Shown: piece after piece, positions 16,116 through 25,024 of the stretch
Layout: the number at the start of each line of letters is the position of its first letter
Numbering within the stretch: the stretch's first letter is position 1
Source: IMCC45349 sp047219225
GTDB taxonomy: Bacteria; Bacteroidota; Bacteroidia; Flavobacteriales; Flavobacteriaceae
Direction of reading: 5' to 3'
Length of the DNA stretch: 64,000 bases
NCBI RefSeq assembly: GCF_047219225.1
Contig: NZ_CP178208.1
Span: forward strand, 1,674,001-1,738,000
The notes under the pieces: generated by a model
The model's database searches: none
What the model was told of the DNA's origin: nothing
What the model saw: the letters and a program-made list of their open reading frames with translations, nothing else
Program-made: the position numbers and the translations under genes

Positions 16116-19061
16116 TTATTTAACAGTTATTTCATCAACAAAAAGCCAGCTTCTACCATCGTGTTCGTGTCCTAAATGCCACTCAGGTAGTACTCCTAGC
16201 TTTTTAGCTATTATCTTAACATATCTGTAGTTTTTTGAAGCTTGTTTAAATTCAACATTCTTAATTATAACCTCTTCTGAGGTGGTGATTTCTTCAAATT
16301 TATAATTGCCAATAGAGGTAAAGTTTTCATTATCATTAGATACTAGACATTCAACTTCGGTTGGAAGGAATATCCAAGAACGTTGATCTCTTAAAAAGTT
16401 TACGGTTACAGTATTTACTGGTTTTTCTTTACCTAAGTCTATAGTTGCAATTACATCGCTATCAAAATAGCCTTGCCAAGTTCCAGTCCTAAAGTCTTGA
16501 GTACCTTTTATGCCATCAATTAAGGCATCATTTCCTCCTGCGTTATATTGGTTAGCATATTCGGTTTCTAAAGTGATGCTTAGATTAGGGTCTATTTTAT
16601 AAAACTCGGTTGTAATGATGGCGCTTTTTTCATTTTTGTTTTGCGCATAAACTTTTAGAACTTGTGGTTCTGAAATATTTATAGGAGCTGAGTACTCTTG
16701 AAATTCGGCATCATTTAAACTAAAATAAATTTTTGCTTCAGAATCTATAGTTTGTAAAACTATTTCGGTACTTCCTTTAAAAGCTACATCACCTTTTGCA
16801 ATAAAAGGAGCAGGTACAATTACGTGCTCGTTAATTTCAGTCTTTGGTTCTTGCCCTTCACGACTTCCCCAAACAGCAGGATTGTCTGTCATATGAAACT
16901 CTAGTGAGCCTCCATCAACAATATCTTGATGTGAAATGTAAGTTTTGTTTAATTCTTTTCCGTTTAAGTACACATGTTCTATGTATTTATTGCTACTAGA
17001 AATATTATGTGCTACAACAGTAAATGTTTTTCCGTCTTCTAGATTAATGGTTGCTTTAGGAAATAAAGGGTTTCCTATAATATATTGGTTTGATGCAGGA
17101 GTTACTGGATAGAATCCCATAGAACTTAATACATACCAAGCACTCATTTGACCACAGTCTTCATTTCCTGAAATACCATCTGGAGCATTTTGGTACAACT
17201 CTGTTAATATTTGGTATACTTTTTCTTGTGTTTTATGAGGTTTGTTTACAAAATTGTAAAGATATGCCATATGGTGACTGGGCTCGTTACCATGTGCGTA
17301 CTGACCAATAAGTCCAGTAATATCTGCTTGATTGCGACCAGAAGTTTCGGCGCTAGCAGTAAATAGTTTGTCTAAATTGGCTTCTAATTTATCTTTTCCA
17401 CCTAGTAGTTTCATAAATCCAGAAATATCTTGAGGCACATAGTAGCTATATTGCCATGAGTTAGCTTCGGTATAGTTAAAGTTTACTTCATAAGGATCAA
17501 ATGGTGTAAACCAAGTATTTCTAAAACGACCTCTCATAAATTGAGATTCTGGATCAAATATGTTTTTATAATATTGCGCTCTTTCAGAGAACAGTTTGTA
17601 ATCATCTGTTTTGCCCAATGATTTTGCCATTTGTGCAATGGTCCAATCATCATAAGCGTATTCTAATGTTTTTGAAACCGATTCGCTTTCCAATTCAACT
17701 GGAATATAACCAAGTTGCTTGTACGATTCTAAACCAAGTTTGTCTCTCGTAGCACTATGTTTCATAGCTTCAAAAGCTTTATTAACATCGTAGTTTTTAA
17801 TACCTTTTAGGTATGCATCAGCAATTACTGGAACAGCGTGGTAACCGATCATACAGCCTGTATAACATCCCGATAAATCCCAAATTGGCATAATGCCACC
17901 TTCGTCATATTTTGCTAAAAAAGTATTGATGAAATCGTTTGTTCGTTCTTGCTCGATGATAGTATATAAAGGATGTGCTGCTCTATAGGTGTCCCAAAGA
18001 GAGAAAACTGTGTAATAATCAAAATTTTTAGTTTGGTGTATTTTTAAATCCATACCTCTGTAACGACCATCTACATCTTGATATAGGTTTGGAGCAAGCA
18101 TAGTATGATATAATGATGTGTAGAAATTAGTTTTATAATCATCATTATCACTTTCAATAATAATTTTTTCTAATTGTGTTTCCCAAGTATTTTGAGCTTC
18201 TGTTTTAATTTCTTGAAATGATTTATTCCCAATTTCTTGTTCTAAATTTTTCTTAGCACCTGCTTCATCTACAGCACTTATCCCTACGGAAATTTGAATA
18301 ACCTCATTGTTAGGGTTGTCAAACTCAATAGCTGCTTTTTTACTTAAATATTTGTAGTTTTTTGAAATTGGTTCACCATTTTCTAAATAAGTAACTTCCT
18401 TTATTGGGTGTGAAAAATGAATGTCATAAAATAGACGTTGGTCTGTAGCCCAAGCTTTAGAGTGTCTATATCCTCTTATGTTGTTATCGTCTACATGTTG
18501 AATTTTATAATCTAATAACTCATCGCGATGATCAAGGTCTAAAATAACAAATTGGTTTTCTGCTGAAGGAAATTTATAGCGATGCATACCACTACGTTTA
18601 GATACCGTAAGCTCTACTTCAATATTTGTTGTATCTAATAACACCTTGTAATAACCAGCTTCAGCAGTTTCATTTTTATGCGAAAAATGAGCACGATAAC
18701 CTGCTTTTCCATCGCTACCATTATTAAATATCATTTTGTTAGTTGGCATTAATAATATGTCGCCATAATCACTAACACCTGTACCGCTTAAATGTGTGTG
18801 TGAAAAACCATAAATATATTCGTCGCTATAATGGTAACCAGAACAACCATCCCAACCATCTAATCTAGTGTCTGGACTTAATTGCATCATTCCAAAAGGA
18901 ACTGTTGCCCCTGGATAAGTATGACCATGACCACCAGTACCTATATAAGGATTTACATAAGATATTAAGGGTTTGGTTTTTTTAGCGACTATTGGTTCAG
19001 TATTTGTCTTGCAGCTTAATAAAAAAGCACAAGCGAGAAGTGTAGTAGTTAGTGATTTCAT
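16116..19061 (-). CDS. GH92 alpha-mannosidase with C-terminal accessory domains
   Basis: The 981-residue lipoprotein (signal peptide ending LLSC, Cys17) begins with the GH92 opening YVNPYIGTGGHGHTYPGAT, then PFGMMQLSPDTR, GYHYSD and HTHLSGTGVSDYGD. Later blocks are LWDTYRAAHPLYT, and NEDCGQMSAWYVLSSMGFYP, which holds the family's catalytic acid glutamate. GH92 enzymes are calcium-dependent exo-alpha-mannosidases, mostly acting on alpha-1,2 links of N-glycans or fungal mannan. After about residue 755 comes a chitobiase-C-like beta domain (STEIVLQTIDSEAKIYFSL region). From about 840 a discoidin/F5-8C-like module follows (GTWQGYFDSDVIATIDLG, then KNYRYVKIIAKKLG), likely carbohydrate-binding. It is the first gene of the four-gene operon and is divergent from the metallophosphoesterase gene. 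Confidence 0.93.
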   Translation of the reverse strand: MKSLTTTLLACAFLLSCKTNTEPIVAKKTKPLISYVNPYIGTGGHGHTYPGATVPFGMMQLSPDTRLDGWDGCSGYHYSDEYIYGFSHTHLSGTGVSDYGDILLMPTNKMIFNNGSDGKAGYRAHFSHKNETAEAGYYKVLLDTTNIEVELTVSKRSGMHRYKFPSAENQFVILDLDHRDELLDYKIQHVDDNNIRGYRHSKAWATDQRLFYDIHFSHPIKEVTYLENGEPISKNYKYLSKKAAIEFDNPNNEVIQISVGISAVDEAGAKKNLEQEIGNKSFQEIKTEAQNTWETQLEKIIIESDNDDYKTNFYTSLYHTMLAPNLYQDVDGRYRGMDLKIHQTKNFDYYTVFSLWDTYRAAHPLYTIIEQERTNDFINTFLAKYDEGGIMPIWDLSGCYTGCMIGYHAVPVIADAYLKGIKNYDVNKAFEAMKHSATRDKLGLESYKQLGYIPVELESESVSKTLEYAYDDWTIAQMAKSLGKTDDYKLFSERAQYYKNIFDPESQFMRGRFRNTWFTPFDPYEVNFNYTEANSWQYSYYVPQDISGFMKLLGGKDKLEANLDKLFTASAETSGRNQADITGLIGQYAHGNEPSHHMAYLYNFVNKPHKTQEKVYQILTELYQNAPDGISGNEDCGQMSAWYVLSSMGFYPVTPASNQYIIGNPLFPKATINLEDGKTFTVVAHNISSSNKYIEHVYLNGKELNKTYISHQDIVDGGSLEFHMTDNPAVWGSREGQEPKTEINEHVIVPAPFIAKGDVAFKGSTEIVLQTIDSEAKIYFSLNDAEFQEYSAPINISEPQVLKVYAQNKNEKSAIITTEFYKIDPNLSITLETEYANQYNAGGNDALIDGIKGTQDFRTGTWQGYFDSDVIATIDLGKEKPVNTVTVNFLRDQRSWIFLPTEVECLVSNDNENFTSIGNYKFEEITTSEEVIIKNVEFKQASKNYRYVKIIAKKLGVLPEWHLGHEHDGRSWLFVDEITVK

Positions 19062-19150
19062 TTACAAAATTTATTTGATGTTGAAAGATAGTAAATCTTA
19101 ACTTATAGTTAAATAAATTTAAACAATGAAGTGAGGACTTTTAAATGATT

Positions 19151-19158
19151 TATATTTG
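19151..19158 (+). promoter_or_regulatory. Possible -7 box before the metallophosphoesterase gene
   Basis: TATATTTG matches TAnnTTTG, but no TTTG lies at the expected upstream spacing. If used, the leader would be only a few bases long. Confidence 0.35.
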
Positions 19159-19171
19159 ATAAAATTGTAAT

Positions 19172-20407
19172 ATGATTAGAGTTGTAATATTTGTTTTAGT
19201 GCTAGGTCTTATTGACTTTTATGCTTATCAAGCTGTAAAGACTACGTTTAGAAATAAATGGGTAAATATTGCATATTTAGTAGTGTCTTTATTGGTTTTA
19301 GGTAATTTAATATATCAAATGTTAACTTTTGATAGAGGCACAGATTCTACTTCTAGTTTAAATCTAACATTTGGATTGGTAGTAACTATGTATGTGCCTA
19401 AAATGATAATGATGATGTTAATGTTTGGAGAGGATGTGTTTAGAGTGCCACAAGCAATGTATCGTTATTTTTCTACTGGAGGCACTATTGAAAATGGAAG
19501 TTATTTGCCTTCTCGACGAAAATTTATCAGCCAACTTACTTTAGGAATTGCGGCTATACCATTTGCCTCATTTTTATATGGAATTTTTAAAGGTAAATAC
19601 AACTTTAAGGTGTTGAAATATACAATGCATTTTGAAGATTTACCAGAAGCTTTTGATGGTTATCAAATCACACAAATTAGTGATATACATAGTGGAAGTT
19701 TCGATAATAAAGAAAAGATTGAATATGCTGTAGATTTAATTAACCAGCAAAGATCGGATGCAATACTGTTTACTGGAGATATGGTAAATAATGCTGCGGT
19801 CGAAATGCGACCTTGGAAATCTGTTTTCTCTAAGTTATCAGCAAAGGATGGTCTTTTTTCAGTGCTTGGAAATCATGATTATGGTGATTATATGCGATGG
19901 GATTCACCTCAAGATAAAAAGGATAATTTAGAAGAGTTAAAATCTATTCAAAGGGAAATTGGTTTTGACCTATTACTTGATGATAGTAGATTTATAGAAA
20001 GAAATGGAGAACGAATAGCTATTGTTGGTGTTGAGAATTGGGGTAAAGGATTTAAGCAAAAAGGTGATTTAAAAAAAGCTGCTAAAAAGGTGGATGCTAA
20101 GGATTTTAAAATACTATTGAGTCACGATCCTACCCATTGGCAAGAACAGGTTATTGATGATGATTATCATTACCATTTAACCTTAAGTGGTCATACTCAT
20201 GGTATGCAATTTGGAATTGAAATTCCAGGATGGATAAAGTGGAGTCCAGTAAAGTGGAGATACAAATATTGGGCTGGGATTTACGAGGAGAAAAAACAAT
20301 TTATTAATGTAAATCGTGGATTTGGATTTTTGGCTTTTCCAGGACGAGTTGGTATTTGGCCAGAGATTACAGTAATTGAGTTGAAAAAAGGCATAAAACC
20401 ATCTTAA
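19172..20407 (+). CDS. Membrane-anchored calcineurin-like metallophosphoesterase
   Basis: The 411-residue protein starts with about three membrane helices (residues 1-20, 30-50, 60-88). A twin-arginine-like segment SRRKFISQLTLGIAAIPF (Arg115-Arg116) then leads into a further hydrophobic stretch. The phosphoesterase domain follows with all metal motifs: ISDIHSG (Asp171, His173), FTGDMVNN, VLGNHDYGDY, LLSHDP and SGHTHGMQFG. The fold resembles the YkuE/LpxG-like group of cell-envelope phosphoesterases, some of which act on lipid A precursors or other phospholipid-like substrates. The true substrate is unknown here. It stands alone, with a weak AT-rich hairpin after the stop. Confidence 0.8.
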   Translation: MIRVVIFVLVLGLIDFYAYQAVKTTFRNKWVNIAYLVVSLLVLGNLIYQMLTFDRGTDSTSSLNLTFGLVVTMYVPKMIMMMLMFGEDVFRVPQAMYRYFSTGGTIENGSYLPSRRKFISQLTLGIAAIPFASFLYGIFKGKYNFKVLKYTMHFEDLPEAFDGYQITQISDIHSGSFDNKEKIEYAVDLINQQRSDAILFTGDMVNNAAVEMRPWKSVFSKLSAKDGLFSVLGNHDYGDYMRWDSPQDKKDNLEELKSIQREIGFDLLLDDSRFIERNGERIAIVGVENWGKGFKQKGDLKKAAKKVDAKDFKILLSHDPTHWQEQVIDDDYHYHLTLSGHTHGMQFGIEIPGWIKWSPVKWRYKYWAGIYEEKKQFINVNRGFGFLAFPGRVGIWPEITVIELKKGIKPS

Positions 20408-20427
20408 TTGTCTGAAATATTGTAATT

Positions 20428-20450
20428 AATAAGAAAATGCTTATTTTTAT
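20428..20450 (+). terminator. Weak AT-rich terminator candidate
   Basis: AATAAG/CTTATT stem (20428-20433 with 20440-20445) with a six-base loop and a short T run. It is thermodynamically weak but well placed after the metallophosphoesterase gene. Confidence 0.35.
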
Positions 20451-20506
20451 ACATAGGCATAGTATACCTCTAATTAGCTAAGTACTTATAAGTTAATAAA
20501 AAATTG

Positions 20507-20514
20507 TAGGTTTG
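20507..20514 (+). promoter_or_regulatory. -7 box for the thioredoxin-fold gene
   Basis: TAGGTTTG fits TAnnTTTG about 33 bases before the ATG. No convincing -33 TTTG is present, so it may need an activator or be weak. Confidence 0.45.
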
Positions 20515-20546
20515 TAATACACATCTGACTAAAAACGAATATAATT

Positions 20547-20843
20547 ATGTCAAAATTTGGGGAACTTATAGATGTTAATATTCCTGTATTGTTAGACTTT
20601 TTCACAGAGTGGAGTGAAGAGTCTACTTCAATGCACGCTGTATTAAGAGATGTGGCAGCTGCTCTTGGTGATAAAGCAAAGATTATAAAAATTGATGTAG
20701 ATAAAAACAAGGAATTAGCAGAGGCATTACGTATTAAAGGGTTGCCAACTTTAATTATTTATAAAGAAGGTGAAATGAAATGGCGTCAAAGTGGTGAGCT
20801 AGATGCTAATACTATTATTGGTTTAGTTCAGGAATACGTTTAA
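20547..20843 (+). CDS. Thioredoxin-fold protein lacking the CxxC active site
   Basis: The 98-residue protein aligns by eye with thioredoxin: strand IPVLLDFFTEW, helix, KIIKIDVDKNKELAEALRIKGLPTLIIYKEGE with the cis-proline (Pro67), and the final helix. Where thioredoxins have WCGPC this protein has W22-S-E-E-S, and there is no cysteine anywhere in the chain. It cannot act as a disulfide reductase by the usual chemistry. A binding, chaperone-like or regulatory role is more plausible. There is no signal peptide, so it is cytoplasmic. Its last 29 bases overlap the 3' end of the convergent deacetylase gene. Confidence 0.85.
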   Translation: MSKFGELIDVNIPVLLDFFTEWSEESTSMHAVLRDVAAALGDKAKIIKIDVDKNKELAEALRIKGLPTLIIYKEGEMKWRQSGELDANTIIGLVQEYV

Positions 20844-21462
20844 ATACATATCCTTTTTTAGAGAAGTGCTCCAAGACTTTTGGGAGCGTATATTGCATGT
20901 TTTTTGTAGCTTTAACACTATCATGAAATACTATTATTGAACCAGGTTTAGAATGATTAATTACATTTTCTAAACATTGCTTTGGGCTAATTTTTTTATC
21001 CCAATCAATTGAAAGAACATTCCACATAATAATATCATAACCTAAAGCTTTAAGTAGTTTTGCTTGTTTAGGTTTTATTTGTCCATGAGGAGGACGGAAT
21101 AAACTAGTAGAGATGTTATGTTTTTCTATTTCAATTTTGGTCTTTAATACATCTTCTATATAAGCTTTTGCTTTTGTTTTCCATCCTTTTGTGTGATTGA
21201 AAGTATGGTTACCTATAGTATGACCCTCTTTTAAAATAGAATTAAATATTTCTGGATGTTTTTTAATGTTGTTACCAATACAAAAGAAGGTTGCTTTTGC
21301 TTTGTGTTTGTTTAATTGATGTAATGTCCATTCAGTTATTTCAGGAGTGGGACCATCATCAAAAGTTAAATAGAGAACCTTTTCATTAGTTGGTAATTCC
21401 CAAACTAAGTTTGGGAATATTTTTGTGGCAACTTTTGGAATTGTAACAGGAGTTAAATTCAT
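20815..21462 (-). CDS. Polysaccharide deacetylase (NodB-type, CE4)
   Basis: The 215-residue protein carries the CE4 motifs: YLTFDDGPTPE with the metal Asp and catalytic base (about 32-42), IGNHTFNH (metal His pair) near 86-93, and FRPPHGQ, then FHDS near the end. The fold removes N- or O-acetyl groups from chitin-like polymers, peptidoglycan or polysaccharides, using a divalent metal. No clear signal peptide is seen, so location is uncertain. It follows the large DUF2723 gene after only 5 bases and is likely co-transcribed. Its 3' end overlaps the convergent thioredoxin-fold gene by 29 bases. Confidence 0.85.
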   Translation of the reverse strand: MNLTPVTIPKVATKIFPNLVWELPTNEKVLYLTFDDGPTPEITEWTLHQLNKHKAKATFFCIGNNIKKHPEIFNSILKEGHTIGNHTFNHTKGWKTKAKAYIEDVLKTKIEIEKHNISTSLFRPPHGQIKPKQAKLLKALGYDIIMWNVLSIDWDKKISPKQCLENVINHSKPGSIIVFHDSVKATKNMQYTLPKVLEHFSKKGYVFKRIPELNQ

Positions 21463-21467
21463 ATAAT

Positions 21468-24400
21468 TTACTCAAAGTTGATGGTGTCACTTGTAGGTAA
21501 ATCTATATCTTCATCTTTTGGTTTGTCCTCTTCAATATCTCCTGTAAATAATCGTAAGAAGTTGTTGAATTTAGTCATTTCAGCTTCTACAAACTCTTGG
21601 TCTTCATATATCATTATTACGTCTACTAAAGCTCTATAGCGTTCAATATCTGTATAAATGTTTTCAATAAGATTGGTTTGGTTTTTCTCGCTAAGAGAGC
21701 TGTAATAAGTTAAAGCTTCGTGATACTTTTTAGTTACATCTTTATATAGCTTTCTGCCTTTTTCTTTAGCCTCTACTTCATAGTATGCGCCAATGTAAGG
21801 TTCTAGTAAGGTGTAATATTCAAAAATATCTACTGGCATTTTTTCCATAGCTAAATCAGCAATTTCTTCTGCTTTATCTGGCTTTTCTTCGTTGATTAAT
21901 GTTTCGATTAATCGGGCAAGATTACCTCTGTATGTAATTCCGTTTTTACGAGATTCTACATCATGATATATATCTGGACTACCACTATTTCCCCATTTCC
22001 AAGATTTAACCATGTCGTACATAACATCACTATCTACTCGTCCCATATCAAAAGGGTTAGCTCTATCTACTGGAGTTTTAATTGGTACAAGTTTATAACA
22101 AAGACCATCTAGTTGTAAGTAGTCTTTCATCCAAATATAATCTTCGTCACCAAAAGCACCACCGGTAAAGTATATTGGTCTTTCCCAGTTGTTATTTGCT
22201 ATAATGTCTAGCATTAACAATCTGTTTTTATAAAGAGCATTGCCTTTTATTTTTAAATCAATGTAAGGAACAATTTTATCAGCATCTTTTTGCTTAACTA
22301 TATTGTGCTCTAAAACAGATGCTTTGTCAACAGGGACTCTAATGTTTTCAGTAGGTAAATAGTTAGCATTTAAATCTTGACTTCTTTGGTAGCTAACATC
22401 GTAACCTTGTTGTTGAAGCGCATGCTTGTATTTTGTTCGAGGGTCATCACTAGTAATGAAATTTAAAAATTGTTTAATGTCTAAGGTGTCCTCAGTCATT
22501 ATTTCTTTAATAATATAATCCCTTGTGCCATACTTATACTTGTCGTGGGTTAGTTGCGAAGGAATTGGGTCACTTTCATAAGCTTTACGTTTCATTTGAT
22601 CGATGTACCAATCTGTATTAAATAAGCTTGTGTTTACTACTCTTACATCGGTTCTAACACCTTCAATCTCTTGAGCATACCATAATGGGAAAGAATCGTT
22701 GTCTCCAATGGTAAATAGGATTGCGTTAGGTTGACATGATTCTAGATATTTTACAGCCATGGCATGAGCAGTTTTTCTTCCAGATCTGTCATGGTCATCC
22801 CAATTGTTTGCTGCTAAAACTCCAGGAACAAGAACTAAACATACAATTGATATTGCTGGAGCAAGTAATTTACTTTTAACATTCTTTTGTAGTAAGTCGA
22901 AAAGTGCATAAACACCAAAACCAATCCAAATAGCAAAAACATAAAAAGAACCTACGACAGAATAATCACGTTCACGAGGCTCAAATGGTCTTACGTTAGT
23001 ATATACTTGAATAGCTATTCCTGTAAATAAGAAGAAAACAAGCATAGTCCAAAACATTTTTTTATCCTTATTGAATAAAAAGAATAAACCAATTAATCCT
23101 AAAATTAGTGGTAGGAAATAATAAGTGTTTCTTGCTTTGTTGTTTAATACATCACTTGGTAATTCATCTTGAGAGAAGCCTAAGTGCATTTCGTCAATAA
23201 ACTTAATACCACTAATCCAATTACCATGCATGTCGTACTTTCCTTGGATGTCATCTTGACGACCAGTAAAGTTCCACATAAAATAACGCCAGTACATATA
23301 ACCAAGCTGGTATTCTAATAAATAAGCAATGTTTTGACCAAGGGTTGGCTTTTCTATGTCTAAATATTGTCCGTAAGTTTTTAGAAATGAATGATAATCT
23401 TCGTAATCTATTAAACCTTCTGATACTCTTTTTCTAAAATCAGCGACTATACCTCTCAATTCGTTTTGCATTCTGTAATCAGATTTAATATTGAAATCTA
23501 AATAACCAGAGTACAGCATATAATTTTCGGCATGTTCACCACTCCACATACGAGGTAAAACCGAAGCATGTTTTGAATTATAGTTTTGAGTGGCGTTTTT
23601 ATAATCGTTTACAATAACATACTCACCTTTTTCATTATCTTTTTCGTATTTAGGCTTGTCGTCAACGTAAGGCTTATTTTCGTCTAAACCAGAATATTGA
23701 TCTGTAAATTGTGGGCCGTAAAATAAATGTGTTTTTGGATATTGTTCAAGGTTGTAATATGCTAACAACTCTCTAGCGCTAGAAGGATTATTTTCGTTAA
23801 TTACAACATTTGCATTAGCTCTAATTGGTAGCATCATCCAAGACGAAAACCCAACAACAACAAAAGTGATACAAAGAATAGCTGTATTTAAATGAATATA
23901 TTGTTTTTTTCTAGTGTATTTTAATCCAAAACTAATGGCTGCTACTAATAATACTCCAGCAATAATGGAACCTGAATTAAAAGGTAACCCAATAGAGTTA
24001 ACAAAGAAAATCTCTAACGAACTAAAGTATCTTAAGATGTTTGGAGCTAATAGTTTAAAAATGAATAGTAAAATAGCAACAACAGTAATATTAGCGATAA
24101 TGAAGTTCTTTAATGTTACTTCTTTATAGTGTTTAAAATAATAAATAAGACCAATAGCAGGAATAGTTAGTAATCCCATAAAGTGAACACCAAAAGAAAG
24201 CCCAGTAATAAACGAAATTAATATTAACCATTTATTGCCTCTTGGTTTATCCATATCCTGTTCCCAACGAAGTCCTAAGTAGAACATTACAGACATAATT
24301 AAGGTAGCCATTGCATACACCTCGGTTTCAACAGCATTAAACCAAAAAGAATCTGTAAATGTAAAAGCTAAACTTCCAACAAAAGCAGCACCTAAAATTG

Positions 24401-24758
24401 CTTTTTCTTGGTTAGCGTTTAATGAGTCAGAAGCTGATGAAATCTTTTTTATTAATAATGTGATAGACCAAAACATAAATAAAATAGTAAATGCACTGGA
24501 AACTGCACTCATCATATTTAGCATCATCCCAACTTGTGAAGGGTCTGTAGCAAAAATTGAAAAGAATGCACCAAGCATTTGAAACAAAGGTGCTCCTGGA
24601 GGGTGACCTACTTGTAGTTTTGATGAGGTTAAAATGTACTCTCCAGCGTCCCAGAAACTTACAGTTGGTTCTACAGTTAAACTATAAGTTGTTAAAGCAA
24701 CTAAAAATGCTAACCAACCTAAAATGGTATTCCATTTTTTAAAGTTAAAGTCTGTCAT
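21468..24758 (-). CDS. DUF2723 membrane protein, GT-C-like glycosyltransferase candidate
   Basis: The 1096-residue protein has about 12-14 membrane helices in residues 1-660, then a long soluble C-terminal part (about 660-1096) with tetratricopeptide-like helices near the end. The opening VEPTVSFWDAGEYILTSSKLQVGHPPGAPLFQ (given in parts: DAGEYI, GHPPGAP) is the DUF2723 signature, with an acidic first loop as in GT-C transferases such as protein O-mannosyltransferases. The likely role is sugar transfer from a lipid carrier at the periplasmic face, perhaps to proteins. This follows from fold similarity, not proof. A polysaccharide deacetylase gene follows after 5 bases. Confidence 0.75.
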   Translation of the reverse strand: MTDFNFKKWNTILGWLAFLVALTTYSLTVEPTVSFWDAGEYILTSSKLQVGHPPGAPLFQMLGAFFSIFATDPSQVGMMLNMMSAVSSAFTILFMFWSITLLIKKISSASDSLNANQEKAILGAAFVGSLAFTFTDSFWFNAVETEVYAMATLIMSVMFYLGLRWEQDMDKPRGNKWLILISFITGLSFGVHFMGLLTIPAIGLIYYFKHYKEVTLKNFIIANITVVAILLFIFKLLAPNILRYFSSLEIFFVNSIGLPFNSGSIIAGVLLVAAISFGLKYTRKKQYIHLNTAILCITFVVVGFSSWMMLPIRANANVVINENNPSSARELLAYYNLEQYPKTHLFYGPQFTDQYSGLDENKPYVDDKPKYEKDNEKGEYVIVNDYKNATQNYNSKHASVLPRMWSGEHAENYMLYSGYLDFNIKSDYRMQNELRGIVADFRKRVSEGLIDYEDYHSFLKTYGQYLDIEKPTLGQNIAYLLEYQLGYMYWRYFMWNFTGRQDDIQGKYDMHGNWISGIKFIDEMHLGFSQDELPSDVLNNKARNTYYFLPLILGLIGLFFLFNKDKKMFWTMLVFFLFTGIAIQVYTNVRPFEPRERDYSVVGSFYVFAIWIGFGVYALFDLLQKNVKSKLLAPAISIVCLVLVPGVLAANNWDDHDRSGRKTAHAMAVKYLESCQPNAILFTIGDNDSFPLWYAQEIEGVRTDVRVVNTSLFNTDWYIDQMKRKAYESDPIPSQLTHDKYKYGTRDYIIKEIMTEDTLDIKQFLNFITSDDPRTKYKHALQQQGYDVSYQRSQDLNANYLPTENIRVPVDKASVLEHNIVKQKDADKIVPYIDLKIKGNALYKNRLLMLDIIANNNWERPIYFTGGAFGDEDYIWMKDYLQLDGLCYKLVPIKTPVDRANPFDMGRVDSDVMYDMVKSWKWGNSGSPDIYHDVESRKNGITYRGNLARLIETLINEEKPDKAEEIADLAMEKMPVDIFEYYTLLEPYIGAYYEVEAKEKGRKLYKDVTKKYHEALTYYSSLSEKNQTNLIENIYTDIERYRALVDVIMIYEDQEFVEAEMTKFNNFLRLFTGDIEEDKPKDEDIDLPTSDTINFE

Positions 24759-24860
24759 AATTATTATTTGATGTTCGTGGCGAATTTAGTAATAAATAAG
24801 TAACACTTAAAGATTTTTAAGTAAACGTTAAGGGATAAAAAATATTTTATTGAAAAAATG

Positions 24861-24891
24861 TTTGCGCAAATAAAACTTTGTTATAAATTTG
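24861..24891 (+). promoter_or_regulatory. Promoter of tRNA-Gln
   Basis: TTTG (24861-24864), 19 bases, TAAATTTG (24884-24891). This is an exact match to the Bacteroidota housekeeping pattern, with the tRNA starting 19 bases downstream. Confidence 0.88.
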
Positions 24892-24909
24892 CAACCTCAA
24901 AACAAAGAG

Positions 24910-24982
24910 TGGCCTATGGTGTAACTGGCAACACGTCTGGTTTTGGTCCAGAAGAGTCTAGGTTCGAGCCCTAGTAGGCCAA
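24910..24982 (+). tRNA. tRNA-Gln (anticodon TTG)
   Basis: A 73-base cloverleaf folds fully: 7-bp acceptor TGGCCTA/TAGGCCA, 4-bp D stem GTGT/ACAC, 5-bp anticodon stem TCTGG/CCAGA with loop TTTTGGT (anticodon TTG), a five-base variable loop, and T stem CTAGG/CCTAG with loop TTCGAGC. The discriminator is A. CCA is not encoded and must be added after transcription. An exact promoter lies before it and a strong terminator directly after it, so it forms a single-gene unit. Confidence 0.96.
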
Positions 24983-24986
24983 CAAA

Positions 24987-25015
24987 AACCCAACCTTATC
25001 GGTTGGGTTTTTTAT
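24987..25015 (+). terminator. Bidirectional terminator between tRNA-Gln and the universal stress gene
   Basis: A 9-bp perfect stem (24987-24995 with 25001-25009), loop TTATC, then a T run on the plus strand. An A run before it serves the minus-strand gene ending at 25025. Confidence 0.9.
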
Positions 25016-25024
25016 TTTATGTAA

